The translations under genes and the position numbers were made by a program. From positions 124,108,033-124,172,032 of the forward strand of contig CM048845.1 of assembly GCA_026545225.1 (NCBI GenBank): a stretch of DNA of 64,000 nucleotides, written 5' to 3'. Under the pieces are notes generated by a model, which saw nothing but the letters and a program-made list of their open reading frames with translations, ran no database searches and was not told the origin of the DNA. This DNA is from Cornus controversa. Its lineage: Eukaryota; Streptophyta; Magnoliopsida; Cornales; Cornaceae. Of the stretch, positions 21,855 to 33,830 are shown one piece after another. Numbering within the stretch: position 1 is the first letter of the stretch; each line of letters starts with the position of its first letter.

Positions 21855-23096
21855 AGAATAAAAATTAAACTTATAGATAAATATAAGAGAAGGTATATAT
21901 AAGGAGAGTAAAGAGTTAAAAGAAAATAAACCTATAGTTTTTTTTTTCCATCAATGTACTTGCTCAAGCCCTTGAAATCCACAAATTATATTTTATTTTT
22001 TCTAAACTTACAACTTCAAGCTACAATTAAAACAACAAAATAAACCATATAAATTGGAGAATAACATATACAAAAGCTGCTGAAGATATTCTCAAAGCTT
22101 AACCAAACTTGCTGAAAAGGAAATCAAAAAACTAAGAATATAGACATCAGATCCAACTTTAGCTTCAAATGCTTAATAGCAATGAATTGGATGACATAAC
22201 TCTCATCAGACCAACTATACAGCAACTAAACATAATTCTTCGCAAACAACTTTCAGACCAGAAATACCATTAAGACAGTGAAGATAGAATCTTTTATACA
22301 TAATTCCATGAATAACAAACAAAACCACAATTTGCATCAACCATATATGCATAAAGTTCCTAATCTTAAACTTTTAGGGAGATCAAAGAAATTGGATCAC
22401 ATTGATCAGCTTCTAATTTTATTTTATTTTTTAAGTGAACTGTCACCACTCATTAGAAATAAAATGATCAGACAAGTTGGTGCACGTACCGCAGACTAGA
22501 TAAGAAGTCTTGAGGGCATGGTGTTGGATGGAGTCTAATTATCACACACCCTTTTTCAGTGCCTCAAAATTGGAAAGAGATAATAGTCTACTTCATCAAA
22601 ATAGAGTTTTAACTCTGTTTGAAGAAATTTATTGATCTTAATCCAATAAACATAAATTATTCAATCGTATTTATGTCCAATTGATCCAGCTCTTAACCTT
22701 TATATCTTACCTTGTAGGGTTTAGTGTTTATCAAAAGCCTTAAATCACTTCTCTAAATTAGTCTCTTGATCTACATTTCAGGTTCATGTACCAATTGCAG
22801 ATTTAAGTGGACAGATGTAATTTTTTATTAAAAAAATTTGATTTCAAAAGCTAATAGCAAACAATCAGGAGAAAAAAAAAGTCAAAGAAAATAACTCATA
22901 TGTAAGCTGAGATGAAACCGAATCGAATGGTGGTTGATGAGATCTGAGAAAAAACTGATAGCTACGATGAGAGCCGTATTGATAAGAGCCAAGATGAAGA
23001 TGAGAGTGGAGAGGAAGAATAGAGAGTTGTAACCGAGAAGAATAGTGATTTTATAGGTGTTTAGGATTTAGGATCTCATTGTACACTCTTTCTCGC

Positions 23097-24190
23097 GGGA
23101 AAATGTTTTGCTTTTTTAAATTTAGAAATTATAAATAAAAAGAAATGGTTAATAAAGAAGGAAAGGGTTTTGCTTGAGAAATAATTTAAATAAAAAAGTA
23201 AATTTAAAAATTAGAAATAAAAAGAAAGAATATTTTATATCTGTCTTGACCAAAACTCACGCCCAACTCTCTCTTTCTCTTCTCACCCACTTCATCTCTC
23301 TTCCTTTTCTCTTCATTTCGGAGGCCATCGGCTTGGATTCGAAAGTTACCGGTGAATGACAACTTGTAGCATGGGTCAATAGCTTCGGTTTGAACCAAAC
23401 AAACTTTGATTTCGACAAGATAAGACTCGGTGGAATTCTTGGAAATAGCTTGAAAAGCCTTCAAATTTGAGGTAGGTGTTTCTTTTCTCGCTTACTCAAA
23501 TTTGAGGTAGGTGTTTCTTTTCTCGCTTACTCATCGATTCTAGTGTTTTGGTGACTTTGGAGAGGTGTATGTTGAGTTAGTATGTATGAGAGAAATGGGT
23601 AGGGCTGTGGTGTTGTGTAATCCCTCATTTCTTACCGGGAAAAGAGTTTTGCTTTTTTAAATTTAGAAATTAGAAATAAAAAGAAAGGGTTAATAAAAAA
23701 GGAAAGAGTTTTGCTTGAAAAATAATTTAAATAAAAAAGTAAATTTAGAAATTAGAAATAAAAAGAAAGGAATTCTTGGAAATAGCTTGGAAATCCTTCA
23801 AATTTGAGGTAAGGGTGGTTTTTCTCGCTTACTCATTGACTCTAGTGTTTTGGTGGGTTCGAAGAGGTGTAAGTTGAGTTAGCATGTATGAGAGAAATGG
23901 ATGGGGTTGTGGTATTGTGGAATCCCTCATTTCTTACCAGAAAAGGGTTTTGGTTTTTAAAAATTTAGAAATTAGAAATAAAAAGAAAGGGTTAATAAAA
24001 AAGGAAAGGGTTTTACTTGAGAAATAATTTAAATAAAAAAGGAAAGGATAAAAATTAAGTAAATTTAGAAATTAGAAATAAAAAGAAATGGTTAATAAAA
24101 AAGGAAAGGGATTTGCTTGAGAAATAAGTTAAATAAAAAATGAAAGGATTCTGTTTGGGTAATTTTATTTTTTTAATTTAAAAATAAAAA
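23097..24190. repeat. AT-rich degenerate tandem repeats (copy 2)
   Basis: Counterpart of 4,205-5,300, with the same unit order and a few substitutions. Confidence 0.8.
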
Positions 24191-24436
24191 AATAGTGTAC
24201 TGAAACTAAAAAAATCCCTTTGTACTTTTAATAGTAAGATATATATATATATATAATAGAGAAACTAACATATGTAAATGTAATCATCCCTATCATATTT
24301 ACACTCATATATACCATCATCAACTCTTTGAAAAGCGAAGAGAAACTAACATATGTAATAATCCATATCATATTTACACACACAAACATAGTGCAATAGA
24401 AGTATGGGAATGGGTAAAATCAAATTATTTAGGTAC

Positions 24437-24568
24437 CTTTTCTCCATAATCAGATAGAGGTGATAATCTGAAGGGAACTATATCATCTTCATCATCATCC
24501 CCATTAATAGCACGCGTCCATTCTCCAACTGCTTTAATCTTGAACATTTTCTCTCCCAATTTCTTCAT
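24437..24568 (-). CDS. Orphan first coding exon, unknown gene (copy 2)
   Basis: The same 44-codon exon as 5,547-5,678: ATG at 24,568, the acidic GDDDEDD run, and a donor-like AAG|GTACCT at its end. Leader repeats begin near 24,651 and a TATA box lies at 24,923-24,932. No downstream exon was recognised in either copy. Unknown function; it could be a captured or truncated gene start. Confidence 0.4.
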
Positions 24569-24650
24569 ATTTCTTGACAACGGTACCCTCAAAAGTCAAA
24601 CCACACTAATTACTGGAAATGGTGGGCTAGCCTTTTTTCTTTTAACGTAG

Positions 24651-24880
24651 GAAAAGAAAGAGATGGAGAGAGCAGTTTAGAGAGAACCTGACAATCTCTT
24701 GTGAAGTAGAGAGGAGAGAAGTAATATGTATGAAAAGAAAGATGGAGAGAGCAGTTTAGAGAGAACCTGACAATCTCTTGTGAAGTAGAGAGGAGAGAAG
24801 TAATATGTATGAAAAGAAAGATGAAGAGAGCAGTTTAGAGAGAACCTGACAATCGGCAAAGTAGAGAGGAGAGAAGTGTT
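24651..24880. repeat. Three 80-bp tandem repeats in the presumed leader (copy 2)
   Basis: Same structure as 5,761-5,990. Confidence 0.85.
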
Positions 24881-24922
24881 TCTGAGAATGGCGTGAGAGA
24901 AGGGAAGTGTTAGGAGTGTAAA

Positions 24923-24932
24923 CTTTATATAG
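24923..24932 (-). promoter_or_regulatory. TATA box for orphan exon (copy 2)
   Basis: Minus-strand CTATATAAAG, same context as in copy 1. Confidence 0.4.
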
Positions 24933-25179
24933 AAGTGCCGGACTTAGAAATTATTTTAATTCTGTTTTGTAAGTTCTGGACTTATTTCCATTCTAATTTG
25001 CATGTGGTAACACAATACAGCACCAAATTATGTACAACAAAAGAATCCGAATATTAACAAGTTTAAATCAAATCCCTAATTGGTTTCTCTCATCTCAACT
25101 TGCCTAATTGGTGGGTTGCCAACTTATAAATATCAATTCACCTTGAAAGAGAAAAAAAAAGGTAATGCGCACCACATAA

Positions 25180-25390
25180 ATTTTTGAATGTTCTTTTGGT
25201 TAGATGGAAATAATAAGAAAAGAAAGGAAATGAATTTTTTTGAAAACTTTAGAAGTTTGGTTAGCAGACAGAAAAAAAATAAAAAATACTTTCCATAACC
25301 ACATAATTTTTTCATAAAATTTTCCTAAAAAAATTGTTTTCTTGGGAATGTTTTATGAACTTACCAAGCTTCATGCTATTCAAACTTAAA
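25180..25390. repeat. Dispersed AT-rich repeat (copy 2)
   Basis: Counterpart of 6,290-6,500, related to 12,420-12,660. Confidence 0.55.
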
Positions 25391-25653
25391 ATAATAAATT
25401 TTCATATATATATATATATATTTAAAATTCATGCTAATCAAATACACAATTAAAAATTTATTATCTTTTCATTCACTTTATTGTCTTTTACTTTTACTTT
25501 TTACTAGTGTTAATTTTCATCTACCGAAACCTAAAAGGCAAATATATTGGGGGATACATCAAACTTAATAGTGATTTTGTAGAATCTTATTCATACTCGT
25601 CTATATATATATATATATATATATATATTTGAAATTAAGATATAACATGTTAT

Positions 25654-26218
25654 CTAGAAAGCACGGACACTTTACCGAGGGTGTCGTACCCGTATCAAAC
25701 ATTCGGACACCGTGTCGGACACTCGGACACTCTGCGGACACGTGTTGGACACTTCGTACCCGTGTCCTTACATTTTTCTTTTTATGACACTTCTCGGACA
25801 CTCCTTGGACACTTCTCGGATACTTCTTGGACACTCCTCAAAGACGTATCGGACACTTCATAGCAGTGATATATATTCAAATATTTCAAATGAAAATTAT
25901 ATGATACTAAGTTATGATTAAAATCTAAGCTAAATATATATAGAAGACTAAATAAGTCTGGTTCTTTAATTTATTTTAATCTATTTGTCTATTTTTGTTT
26001 ATAAGTTTGTTTGGTTTTTAATTATTTGATGATGAATTGAAGTATTTATGTAATGTAGTATTTTTTTATTGAATAATTAATAGATATTAATATATTATAT
26101 TATTATTTTATAGTCGTATCCTCATCGTGTCCGTGTCCTATTTTTTTAAAATTTCCCATATCGCCGTGTCCGTGTCGTACCTATGTCCCGTGTCCGTGTC
26201 CGTGTTAATGCTTCCTAG
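25654..26218. mobile_element. hAT-like non-autonomous element (copy 2)
   Basis: Same ends (CTAGAAAGCA / TGCTTCCTAG) and CGTGTCC-type subterminal repeats as 6,774-7,338, with the same imperfect 8-bp flanks. Inserted before the duplication. Confidence 0.75.
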
Positions 26219-26768
26219 CGTGTTATTCTTTTCTTTTCGCGTCATAGAATAGATGAAATAAATCAAAAAGATAAATTTAGTTCAGTGAAATCTAAATAGA
26301 AATTTGAAACTATCTATATCCCACCCATCCATCAAAATCGTACTCTGTTACATTCAAATTTGATGAAATAGGATAAATTAAAATAATATTTATTGGTAAC
26401 ATAGCCGTATCGAATGAAAAGAAAAAAAAAAAATTTTATGTCTACAAATTGAAGATATAGATAAATGCACATGTACTTGTGTGTATATGAATATAGAGAG
26501 AGAATATAAGGATTGATTTACCTTGATTGCGAGAGAGCAGAGACGATAAGCAGAGATTGAGTGGAGGCGTCGAAGAGAGAGTGAAGAAAATGTCCATCGA
26601 TTGCTGGCTTTAAACCCCCATTCTATAAAAGAGAGATGTTCATACTAGTGTATTACAAGCGCTCAGTGCAAAGTCCACTTTTTAGAGAGAGAGAAAGAGA
26701 CGCAGAAATAGAAAATGGTGATGATAAAAGAAGAGAACGAGGTAGATGGGAAACGACCCCATCCAAAG

Positions 26769-27235
26769 TAGGGGTGCATAAAAAATTCACGAATTCGGTC
26801 CGATCCGGACGAATTCAATTCGATCTGTTAGCTAATGGATTGGTGGCAGATTAAAAAATTAGAATCCGTTAGCCACGGATCGGATTACGGATTGAAGGAT
26901 CAGAAATCCGATCCGATCCGCAATCTGATCAGTAGCAATCCGTGGCTATATATATATATATATAATTAGTAATTATATGGGTAAATCTAAAAAATCAATA
27001 TATATTATATTTGTTTATTTAACAATTGTGTTCATTTGAGATGTGAATTAAAAAGTGTTGTGAATTTTTTTCTTGAAATTTTTGAAGTAAATAAAAAAAA
27101 TTCAAATAGGAGTACAGGGCCAATCCGCTAATCCGATCCGTTCACGAATTGGATCGGATTGGATTTTTGCCAATCCGTAATCTGCGGATCGGATTAAAAT
27201 TATGCAGAATCCGATCTGATCCGTGGTCACCCCTA
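26769..27235. mobile_element. hAT-type MITE (copy 2)
   Basis: TAGGGGTG...CACCCCTA with perfect ATCCAAAG duplications at 26,761-26,768 and 27,236-27,243. Counterpart of 7,890-8,356. Confidence 0.88.
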
Positions 27236-27724
27236 ATCCAAAGTCGGTTTGGTGAAGTATGGACCCGAACCCCACCCGGTTTTTGGGTGGGTTTGGAACT
27301 TTGGACAATGAATTTGTATCCACATATATATATTTTAAGGCTAAAGTGCAAAAAACATCCCTGCTATATACAAAAGGTGCAAAAAACACCCCTACTATTT
27401 GGTATGTGCATATTAATCCCTGTATTTTCAAATTTTGGTGCAAAATGCCGAGATTCTCTCTCTCACTGAAATTCTCTCTCTCCCTCCCCAGCTGAGATTC
27501 TCTCTCTCTCTGAAATTCTCTCTCTCGTGCTCCATCTCTTTCTCTCTCGTCTATCTCTTACATTTCTCTCTCTCGGTTATCTCTTTCTCACTCTCTCTCT
27601 CTCTTTGACATTTCTCTTTCTTTGTTTTTTTTTTCTCTTTTTTTTGGGTTATCTTTGCTTGCAATTTTTTTCTCTCTCTCTTTCTGGGTTCTCTTGCATA
27701 TTGAATATCAAATTTTCTAAAGCC

Positions 27725-28003
27725 ATGGAATCTGTTGGACATTCAAGCAATAGTCATAGGCACTCATACCATACAAATCGTAGGTTGGGAAGAGTAGTTT
27801 ATTGTCATTGTAAAATTCGAAGTCCTTTGAAGACCTTTCACACAGTTAACAACCTTGGTAGAAGATTCTATGGGTGTGCAAATTACAGGAGCAATCCATG
27901 TGGTTTTTTAGAGTGGGAAGATGATGAACTTTCTGAACACTACAAAACTCTAATGTCTAACCTGATTGGAAAGGTTAGAGAACACATCAAAAGATCCCAA
28001 TGA
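27725..28003 (+). CDS. GRF-type zinc-finger protein in MULE (copy 2)
   Basis: A 92-residue ORF with one GRF finger (C27, C29, C51, C59; NNLGRRFYGC and GFLEW signatures) and a basic N-terminus (HRHSYHTNRRLGR). It lies about 385 bp inside the MULE left terminus behind a long CT-rich leader that may include the element promoter. An in-frame upstream extension exists but is low-complexity, so MESVGH is chosen. It may bind element or host nucleic acid; nothing shows that it is needed for transposition. Confidence 0.7.
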   Translation: MESVGHSSNSHRHSYHTNRRLGRVVYCHCKIRSPLKTFHTVNNLGRRFYGCANYRSNPCGFLEWEDDELSEHYKTLMSNLIGKVREHIKRSQ

Positions 28004-28152
28004 GGAATTTATTACAAGGGAGCATCAAGCTAAGTTCGTTCAAGTGGGTGTAAACATCCTTTATTTAGTCCAATCTTACATTTTTTATTGGGTTTCATTA
28101 TCTGTATTATAATGATTAAGTTTGTACTGTAACTTATTGGGATAATAATACA

Positions 28153-28813
28153 ACCATATCAATTCTCAAAAGTAAACACAACCATCATAGTTGCCAACAA
28201 ACTTCACCAACTATCAATACACATTCCATGCCAAACTGTCATACATATTCAAAATTAATAAAAAACATCACAAGAACTAAAAATCTACCATGTCAGATGC
28301 CAAAAAACTTCACTAGTTGTCAATATATATTCCATGTACATAACCATCATTTGCCAAGAAACTTCACCAATTATGAATACACATTCTATGCCAAACAGTC
28401 ATACATATTCAAACTTAATAAAAAATATCACAACAACTAAAAATCTACCATGTCAGCTGTCAAAAAACTTCACTAGCTGAAACTGTCATACATATTCAAA
28501 CTTAATAAAAAACATCACAACAACTAAAAATCTACCATGTCAGCTGCCAAGAAACTTACTAGTTGTTTTGATATATTCCATGTATACAACCATCATAGTT
28601 GCCAACAAACTTCACCAACATTCAATACACATTCCATACCAAACTATCATACACATTCTAACTAAGAATCTACCATGACAACTGCCAAAAAACTTCATTA
28701 GCTATCAACATATATTCCATGCCCAAACTGTCAACACATATACCAACTAACAAAAAATATACCAACTACCAATTGCCAAAAAACTTCAAATTGCCAACTG
28801 TAAAAACAAAATC
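28153..28813. repeat. Internal tandem repeats of the MULE (copy 2)
   Basis: Same irregular units as 9,270-9,930 (TGCCAAAAAACTTCACTAG, TCATACATATTCAAACTT, AAATCTACCATGTCAGC). They occupy the centre, where the transposase C-terminal half would be expected. Confidence 0.8.
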
Positions 28814-28920
28814 AAATCAAATCAAATCCCAAAAAGAGTTGCCACATTAGGATTGAGGTATAAAAAATTTACCTACATTTTTATTGTGTATTTTGTGTCC
28901 ACATGTCAGCAAGTTGAGAT

Positions 28921-29190
28921 TTAGATACACTCACAACTTGAGTCACTTATACCATTTGGTTCAATAGCAATACCAATTGTTTCAGTAGTTATACAATCTC
29001 TACCAACTGTTTCAGCAATTATACTATCTCTTTCAGACCTTCTAACATCCACTTCATTGAGCCATGTAACTTGAACTTCAAGATATTTAGTTTCTGCCAA
29101 AGCCTGTTCCCCAAAGTCTTCATCTAGGGAGAGGCCTTCAACAATCTCATCAACAGCTTGAGACTCATCCACAACTTTATTCTCATCCAC
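28921..29190 (-). pseudogene. Acidic linker of MURA-like transposase (copy 2)
   Basis: Continues the transposase relic in a frame offset by one base from the PB1-like segment; Asp/Glu-rich with DENKVVDESQAVDEI. It ends in a stop before any DNA-binding or DDE region. A one-base indel near 29,200 accounts for the split. Confidence 0.5.
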
Positions 29191-29200
29191 AACTTTAGTC

Positions 29201-29497
29201 TCAATAAACCTCTATGATAGAAAACTCTATGTATGTCTCAAACATCTTTAGGACATCCACATCAGTTTTAAGTTGTATGAGATGACCATTAGTTGGGTCC
29301 CTATAGAATATTTTGCTTCTATTACAATCACAGCCACACATCTCTACCATGTCTTCAATTTCTAAGAAAGAAAATCTATCAGGATCCAATGGCTCCAACA
29401 TCTCAATACCTCCTCTAACATATTTGTTTTCCCCATCAAATGTGCCTGAGTGATGCAGCTCTATGGTGTAAAGTTTCTCCATCAAATAGTGTAACAA
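29201..29497 (-). pseudogene. PB1-like N-terminal domain of MURA transposase (copy 2)
   Basis: A 98-codon ORF: MEKLYTIELHHSGTF (HHxGxF opening), YVRGGIEMLEPLDPDRFSF, LEIEDMVE, then FYRDPTNGHLIQLKTDVDV. This order is that of the PB1-like domain at the start of plant MuDR-type transposases. It reads inward from the right terminus, as expected for the main MULE gene. It is separated by a stop and frameshift from the acidic segment, and all later domains are absent, so it is a relic. The Met at codon 6 is the likelier original start. Confidence 0.7.
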
Positions 29498-30960
29498 ATA
29501 ATTGCAAGTTAAAACAATTTGCTATGCATGTATATCAGAGCGGGATCTATGGATCTATCATGCAATATACATGCCAACTCACAATAAAAATTAGTAAACT
29601 AGCTTTAGTAAAAATCAACTATAATTGAGGAACCATTAGTACAAGTTAAATGCATATTAATATGCATGCAACAAAATGCCCTAAGTGGTGGACCATTACT
29701 TTCTTGATGGACCATAACATAAAAAGCCACAATTTGTAGTGGTCCACCACTGTCAAACATAAAAAATAACTGAAATTGACAAACACATAGGGTCCATCAC
29801 TGTGCAAGTCAATACAGACAACATAAACTAAAATAAAACAAACTGTGTTCACATGAAACATAAAAAATAAAACAAATTGACAAACACATAGGGTTCACCA
29901 CTATTACAATAGCTGCATTTATTTATAAAATATACTAGGGTCCACCACTATGCATACTAGAATTAGTTAATTGAAAACCAACATGCATGCAAAGGGAGAC
30001 AACCATAAACAAATGCATGCAAAAAGTTCTAAATTTTATGTAGCTAACAATAGTAAACCTTAACCATAAATTACAAATCAAAGCCCTCATATAACTAAAC
30101 TCTAATTAACAATACAAAAATGTAAATTAAAAATCAAAGCCCTCATTTAACTAAACCCTAATTAACAATACAAAACCGTAAATTACAAATCAAAGCCCTC
30201 AGATAACTAAACCATAATTAACAATACAATACTATAAATTACAAACCCTAACTAACAATACTAAAATCTAAATTACAGATCAGAGCCCTAAGATAACAAT
30301 GAAACACAAATATTTAAAAGCCCTAATTTTATGATAGAAACGTTAATGTTACCTTTGAGACGTTCACTGGATTGTTAAAACCCTATCACTGAGATTGTTG
30401 AAACCGTTTCACGTCACCCTTTCACGTCGACAAAGATACACCCTTAGCCGTCAATGAAGCCGAATGATCATCAATGAAGCTTACTTTCCTCTTCGTTCAG
30501 ACAGAAGCTTCACTGAACATCATCAATGAAAGACAACAACGAACAATACCCTTAGTCGTCAAAGAAGCTTATTTTTACTTCGTTCGGACAGAAGCTTCAC
30601 AGAACATCATCAGTGAAGGACAATAACGAACAATAAAGGGAATGAGAGAAATGGAATTATAGTTCACGAGCGTGGGCCTAGAATGATCAATAAGTGAGAG
30701 AGATGAAATTATAGTTCATCAGCGACTGAGACTCTATGGGAATTAGGGTTCATTTGTTCGAATGGAGTGTATCAAAGTGTTTGGGTATCTTTGATGTTCG
30801 GGTGTGTTTGGGTATGTCTTTGGGTATGTCTGGTGTATGGGTGTGTTTGGGTATAGAGATATTTATAAGGGTAATTTAGTAATGTGATTTTTTTATTTTT
30901 TCTTTTTTTATAATATAAGGGTAATTTTGTCATTTCATTTATCTAGTTTCCTCAAATTGA
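29498..30960. other. Non-coding right arm of the MULE
   Basis: This holds the transposase 5' leader side. At 30,050-30,300 there are four irregular units of about 58 bp (AAATTACAAATCAAAGCCCTCA...ACTAAACCCTAATTAACAATAC). At 30,440-30,620 a roughly 110-bp AAGCTTCAC...GAACATCATC segment is doubled. GTTTGGGTATG repeats lie near 30,780-30,850. Two short ORFs here show no known motif. Confidence 0.7.
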
Positions 30961-31068
30961 TAATTTGTCCTTAATTGCACCCATTGACAAAATGTAAGGG
31001 GTTTATTGCACAATAGGGGGGTAATTGCACCTTTTGTATATAACAGGGGTTTTTTTTGCACTTTAGCC
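30961..31068. repeat. Right terminal inverted repeat of MULE
   Basis: Ends ...TGCACTTTAGCC. Its complement aligns with 27,339 onward through GGCTAAAGTGCAAAAAAAAC, CCCTGTTATATACAAAAGGTG and further TGCAA-type repeats. Confidence 0.9.
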
Positions 31069-31077
31069 ATATTTTAA

Positions 31078-32628
31078 TTATGAGTAATGATACATCAATC
31101 AACTAATTTAACACGGCTCTCAACTGACTAGTGACGAAACATTAATATGATTTAGTTTTTGCACGATATTAAAAATATAAAATATTTCTGACTAAAATAT
31201 TTTTAAAATTTTCGAATATGTTGTCTCTCTTTCTTCAATCAATAAGTACCATCACTCTCTCCACCATTGATCATTTTTTCCCTGTTCAAATTAACAACCC
31301 TCACATTCTTCGATAAATTTTTAGAATATATTCAAATAGTTGCCAAAAAATCCATATATGCACACAACAACACCAACAACAACAACTTGTTCAGAATATA
31401 TCCAAATGGTTGCCAGAAAATCCATATCTGCACACAACACCACCGACAACTTGTTTTTAGAATATTACACATCTAATATTAGTGGAATGGAACAAAGAAA
31501 AAATATATATATTTACATCCATGCAACTTAGTCTTTTAATGGCAGGAAAAAAAAAGAGGAGTAACAAATATACAAAGAGAGAAGAAAAAGAAAAAAAAAT
31601 TATGAAAATCATGAAAGAGGTGAAAATGATATTTAAGTCTAAAATACAATATGTATCGTGTTTAATATGCAGTAGGAGACTTGGAGAGCACCATTAGCTT
31701 ATTGATATCGTAAATGTCAATTTTTTCTCGATTTTATAGAGTCGACGAGTTTATCATTTTCCTTTAATTATATGTATGTATACTAAAGAATCGTGACCGT
31801 TAAATGGTTAAATAGAGTGATTTTAGACCGTAGATAAGTAAAGACATTTTGAACTAAGTTTAAATGTAATATTGGTGTATACTAGAGAATCATGACTGTT
31901 AAATGGTTAGATGGAGTGATTTTAGACCGTAGATAAGCAAAGACATTTTGGACTAAGCGTAAATGTAATATAGACTAGGGTATGCCCGTACCTATGACAC
32001 TATCATGCACCATTAATTATGACCGTTAGATATAATTATTTTAAAAAGTAAACAGGTAAAGACATTTTAACCCACATGATGGGTTTTTTAATCACTTTTA
32101 ACTTTTTGATTGATTTTCTTGTCTTATTATACCAAACTTAATGAAATATAGATATAAAAAAAATAAAAAAGCTATCAGAGGACACAAATTACTGTATTGA
32201 AAATTTATTTCAATGCCAATTTATTGCAAGACCATATTAATGAATTCATTTGCATAAAAAAAGAGAATTAAAGAAAGTTCCTTTTGCTTTCTTATTGAAA
32301 ATAGGATTGAAAAAAAAAGTAATATAGGATTTTTTTTTTTTTTTTGTTATCATTTATCAAACATGTTTTTTTGTTTACTGCTTTCAAAATATCAAAAACA
32401 AATGTTATTATTAAAAGTGTTTTACTTTTGACAGAAACAAGGTCACTGCCTTCCCTTTTATCACAAAATTAGAAACAAACACAAATAAACAATTTTAAAG
32501 AAAATAACTTGCTTTCATGATTCATAACTAATTATTCTATTATATAATTAACAATTTTTAGGAATGTCTTTTTTAATAAATTTGATAATGGATAAATTTT
32601 TGAGGAAACAACTTGCTTGCATGATTTA
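31078..32628. other. Intergenic DNA with two small tandem duplications
   Basis: At 31,325-31,460 a CAAATRGTTGCCARAAAATCCATAT...CACAACA segment is doubled. At 31,775-31,975 a 94-bp unit (GAATCRTGACYGTTAAATGG...AAATGTAATAT) occurs twice with traces of a third. No credible gene. Confidence 0.7.
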
Positions 32629-33045
32629 TGTAGGGGCAAAATTAACACTCAGTCCAATGGGCTGAACTGATATAAAAAACGGACCAAGCCCACATCGGCT
32701 TGAACCCATGTATCAGCAGAAAGCCCAAAAGAGTTGGTTCGTTAGTTATCAAGGGCCTAGTCGACCTCAAGGCTGCAAAATCCAAATCAAAAGCAGACTT
32801 GTAGCTCAAAAAGGAATCCAATTCTTTAGTAGAAAAGTTAGCTGTCAAACAAGGAAATTCAAGTCCTAAAAAGATTTAAATTCATACTTCTATAAATATT
32901 CATGAAACTATCAATGAAAGGGATTCTCGAATCCACCTCTCACGAGATCTTTTTCTATCTATCTGAAAGCATTCTATTCATTATTTTTGGGTGTATGCAT
33001 GGAGTTGTTTGACAATTATCAGTTGAACAATTTTCTGTACTTACA
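32629..33045 (+). mobile_element. LTR of a Ty3/Gypsy element
   Basis: A 417-bp segment starting TGTAGGGGCAAAATT and ending ...TTACA. Two bases on comes TTTGGCGCCGTCTGTGGG, the usual primer-binding region in a large class of plant Gypsy elements. A TATAAATATT box lies inside. No partner LTR was found in the window. Confidence 0.75.
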
Positions 33046-33047
33046 CT

Positions 33048-33064
33048 TTGGCGCCGTCTGTGGG
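33048..33064 (+). other. Primer-binding site of Gypsy element
   Basis: TTGGCGCCGTCTGTGGG directly follows the LTR, the wording found in Athila/Tat-like plant Gypsy elements. Confidence 0.7.
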
Positions 33065-33329
33065 AAGGGTTTAATCGTTTTCCCAAATAAAAGAAACCGG
33101 TAACTATGGTGGATACGAGGAGAAATACCTATGATGTGGTGGAGCTAGGTCGACCCCCAAGAATCAAAGGAGGGCATCACCCGTACAACCCATACAAATT
33201 GTAGATCTGTAGGCCAGGGTGGAACGCGACGAAAGCGCAAGAAACCCTAGGAGACAACGGAATGAAGGGGCCAAATCGAGCAACCGCTAACTGAGCGCCT
33301 CACATCACAACCGATTCGGTAACAGACAG

Positions 33330-33830
33330 CGTCACCCTGATCGGCCCAGTGAGGGTCAAGTCGATCCCCCACAACCCTTCCCGAAATGGAGAATCCAGAT
33401 GCAAAGGGAGATCGACACGCTAAAGGGCGACAGATCAGACTATCCAGCCAATCGATCGCTCACCACTACTTGGTTGACCGAGTCCCCCTACACCGAAGAA
33501 ATAGTTAGAACCAAAAGGTTGAGGAGGTTCACTTTACCGAAGTTCACTACCTTTGATGGGAAAACAAACCCGGAAGAGCATATCTACCAGTACCAACAGA
33601 AGATGACACTGGACGTCGAGAACGATGCACTTATGTGCAAGATCTTTCCGTCCAACCTATCTGGCCAGCGCTGCTTTGGTCCAAGCATTAGCCACCCCGT
33701 TTGATACAAATCTTCGATAAACTGTGCGATATATTCATAGCCCAGTATGCAAGAAATCGGGAATGCAAAAAGACAATCTCCTCACTATTCACCATGAGAC
33801 AAGCAGCGGCAGACTTGTGCCCCCTGTTTT
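33330..33830 (+). pseudogene. Gypsy gag fragment
   Basis: Contains SPYTEEIVRTKRLRRFTLPK, FTTFDGKTNPEEHIYQY and DALMCKIFPSNLSG, the typical opening of the retrotransposon gag domain. The frame shifts near 33,690 and continues as IFDKLCDIFIAQYARNRECK. The gene then dissolves into T-rich sequence, with protease and pol missing. It sits in the correct order and spacing behind the LTR. Confidence 0.75.

Larger units (their letters stand above)
20169..24239 (-). mobile_element. Non-autonomous Helitron, RPA-bearing (copy 2)
   Basis: The same element as 1,278-5,347. The minus-strand 5' terminus TCTTACTATTAAAAGT lies at 24,239. The left boundary is approximate, because no CTAGT terminus is seen and the AT run abuts it. 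Confidence 0.6.
18848..29422. repeat. Segmental duplication, copy 2
   Basis: The second occurrence of the block at 1-10,539. Its left limit here is set only by the window edge in copy 1. On the right the match stops at 29,422, within the PB1-like part of the MULE, and copy 2 continues with the intact remainder of that element. It therefore preserves the pre-duplication state of the MULE. Confidence 0.95.
27339..31068. mobile_element. Complete MULE (Mutator-like) with GRF ORF
   Basis: A 3,730-bp element. The ends are inverted repeats: left GGCTAAAGTGCAAAAAACAT, right the complement of GGCTAAAGTGCAAAAAAAAC. Good matching extends about 45 bp (including TATATACAAAAGGTGCAA) and weaker similarity continues inward. 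A perfect 9-bp target duplication ATATTTTAA flanks it (27,330-27,338 and 31,069-31,077), diagnostic of Mutator. Inside are a rightward GRF zinc-finger ORF, a block of tandem repeats, and a leftward transposase relic starting near the right end. Two genes facing each other recalls MuDR. The catalytic transposase region is missing, so it is non-autonomous. Confidence 0.92.
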
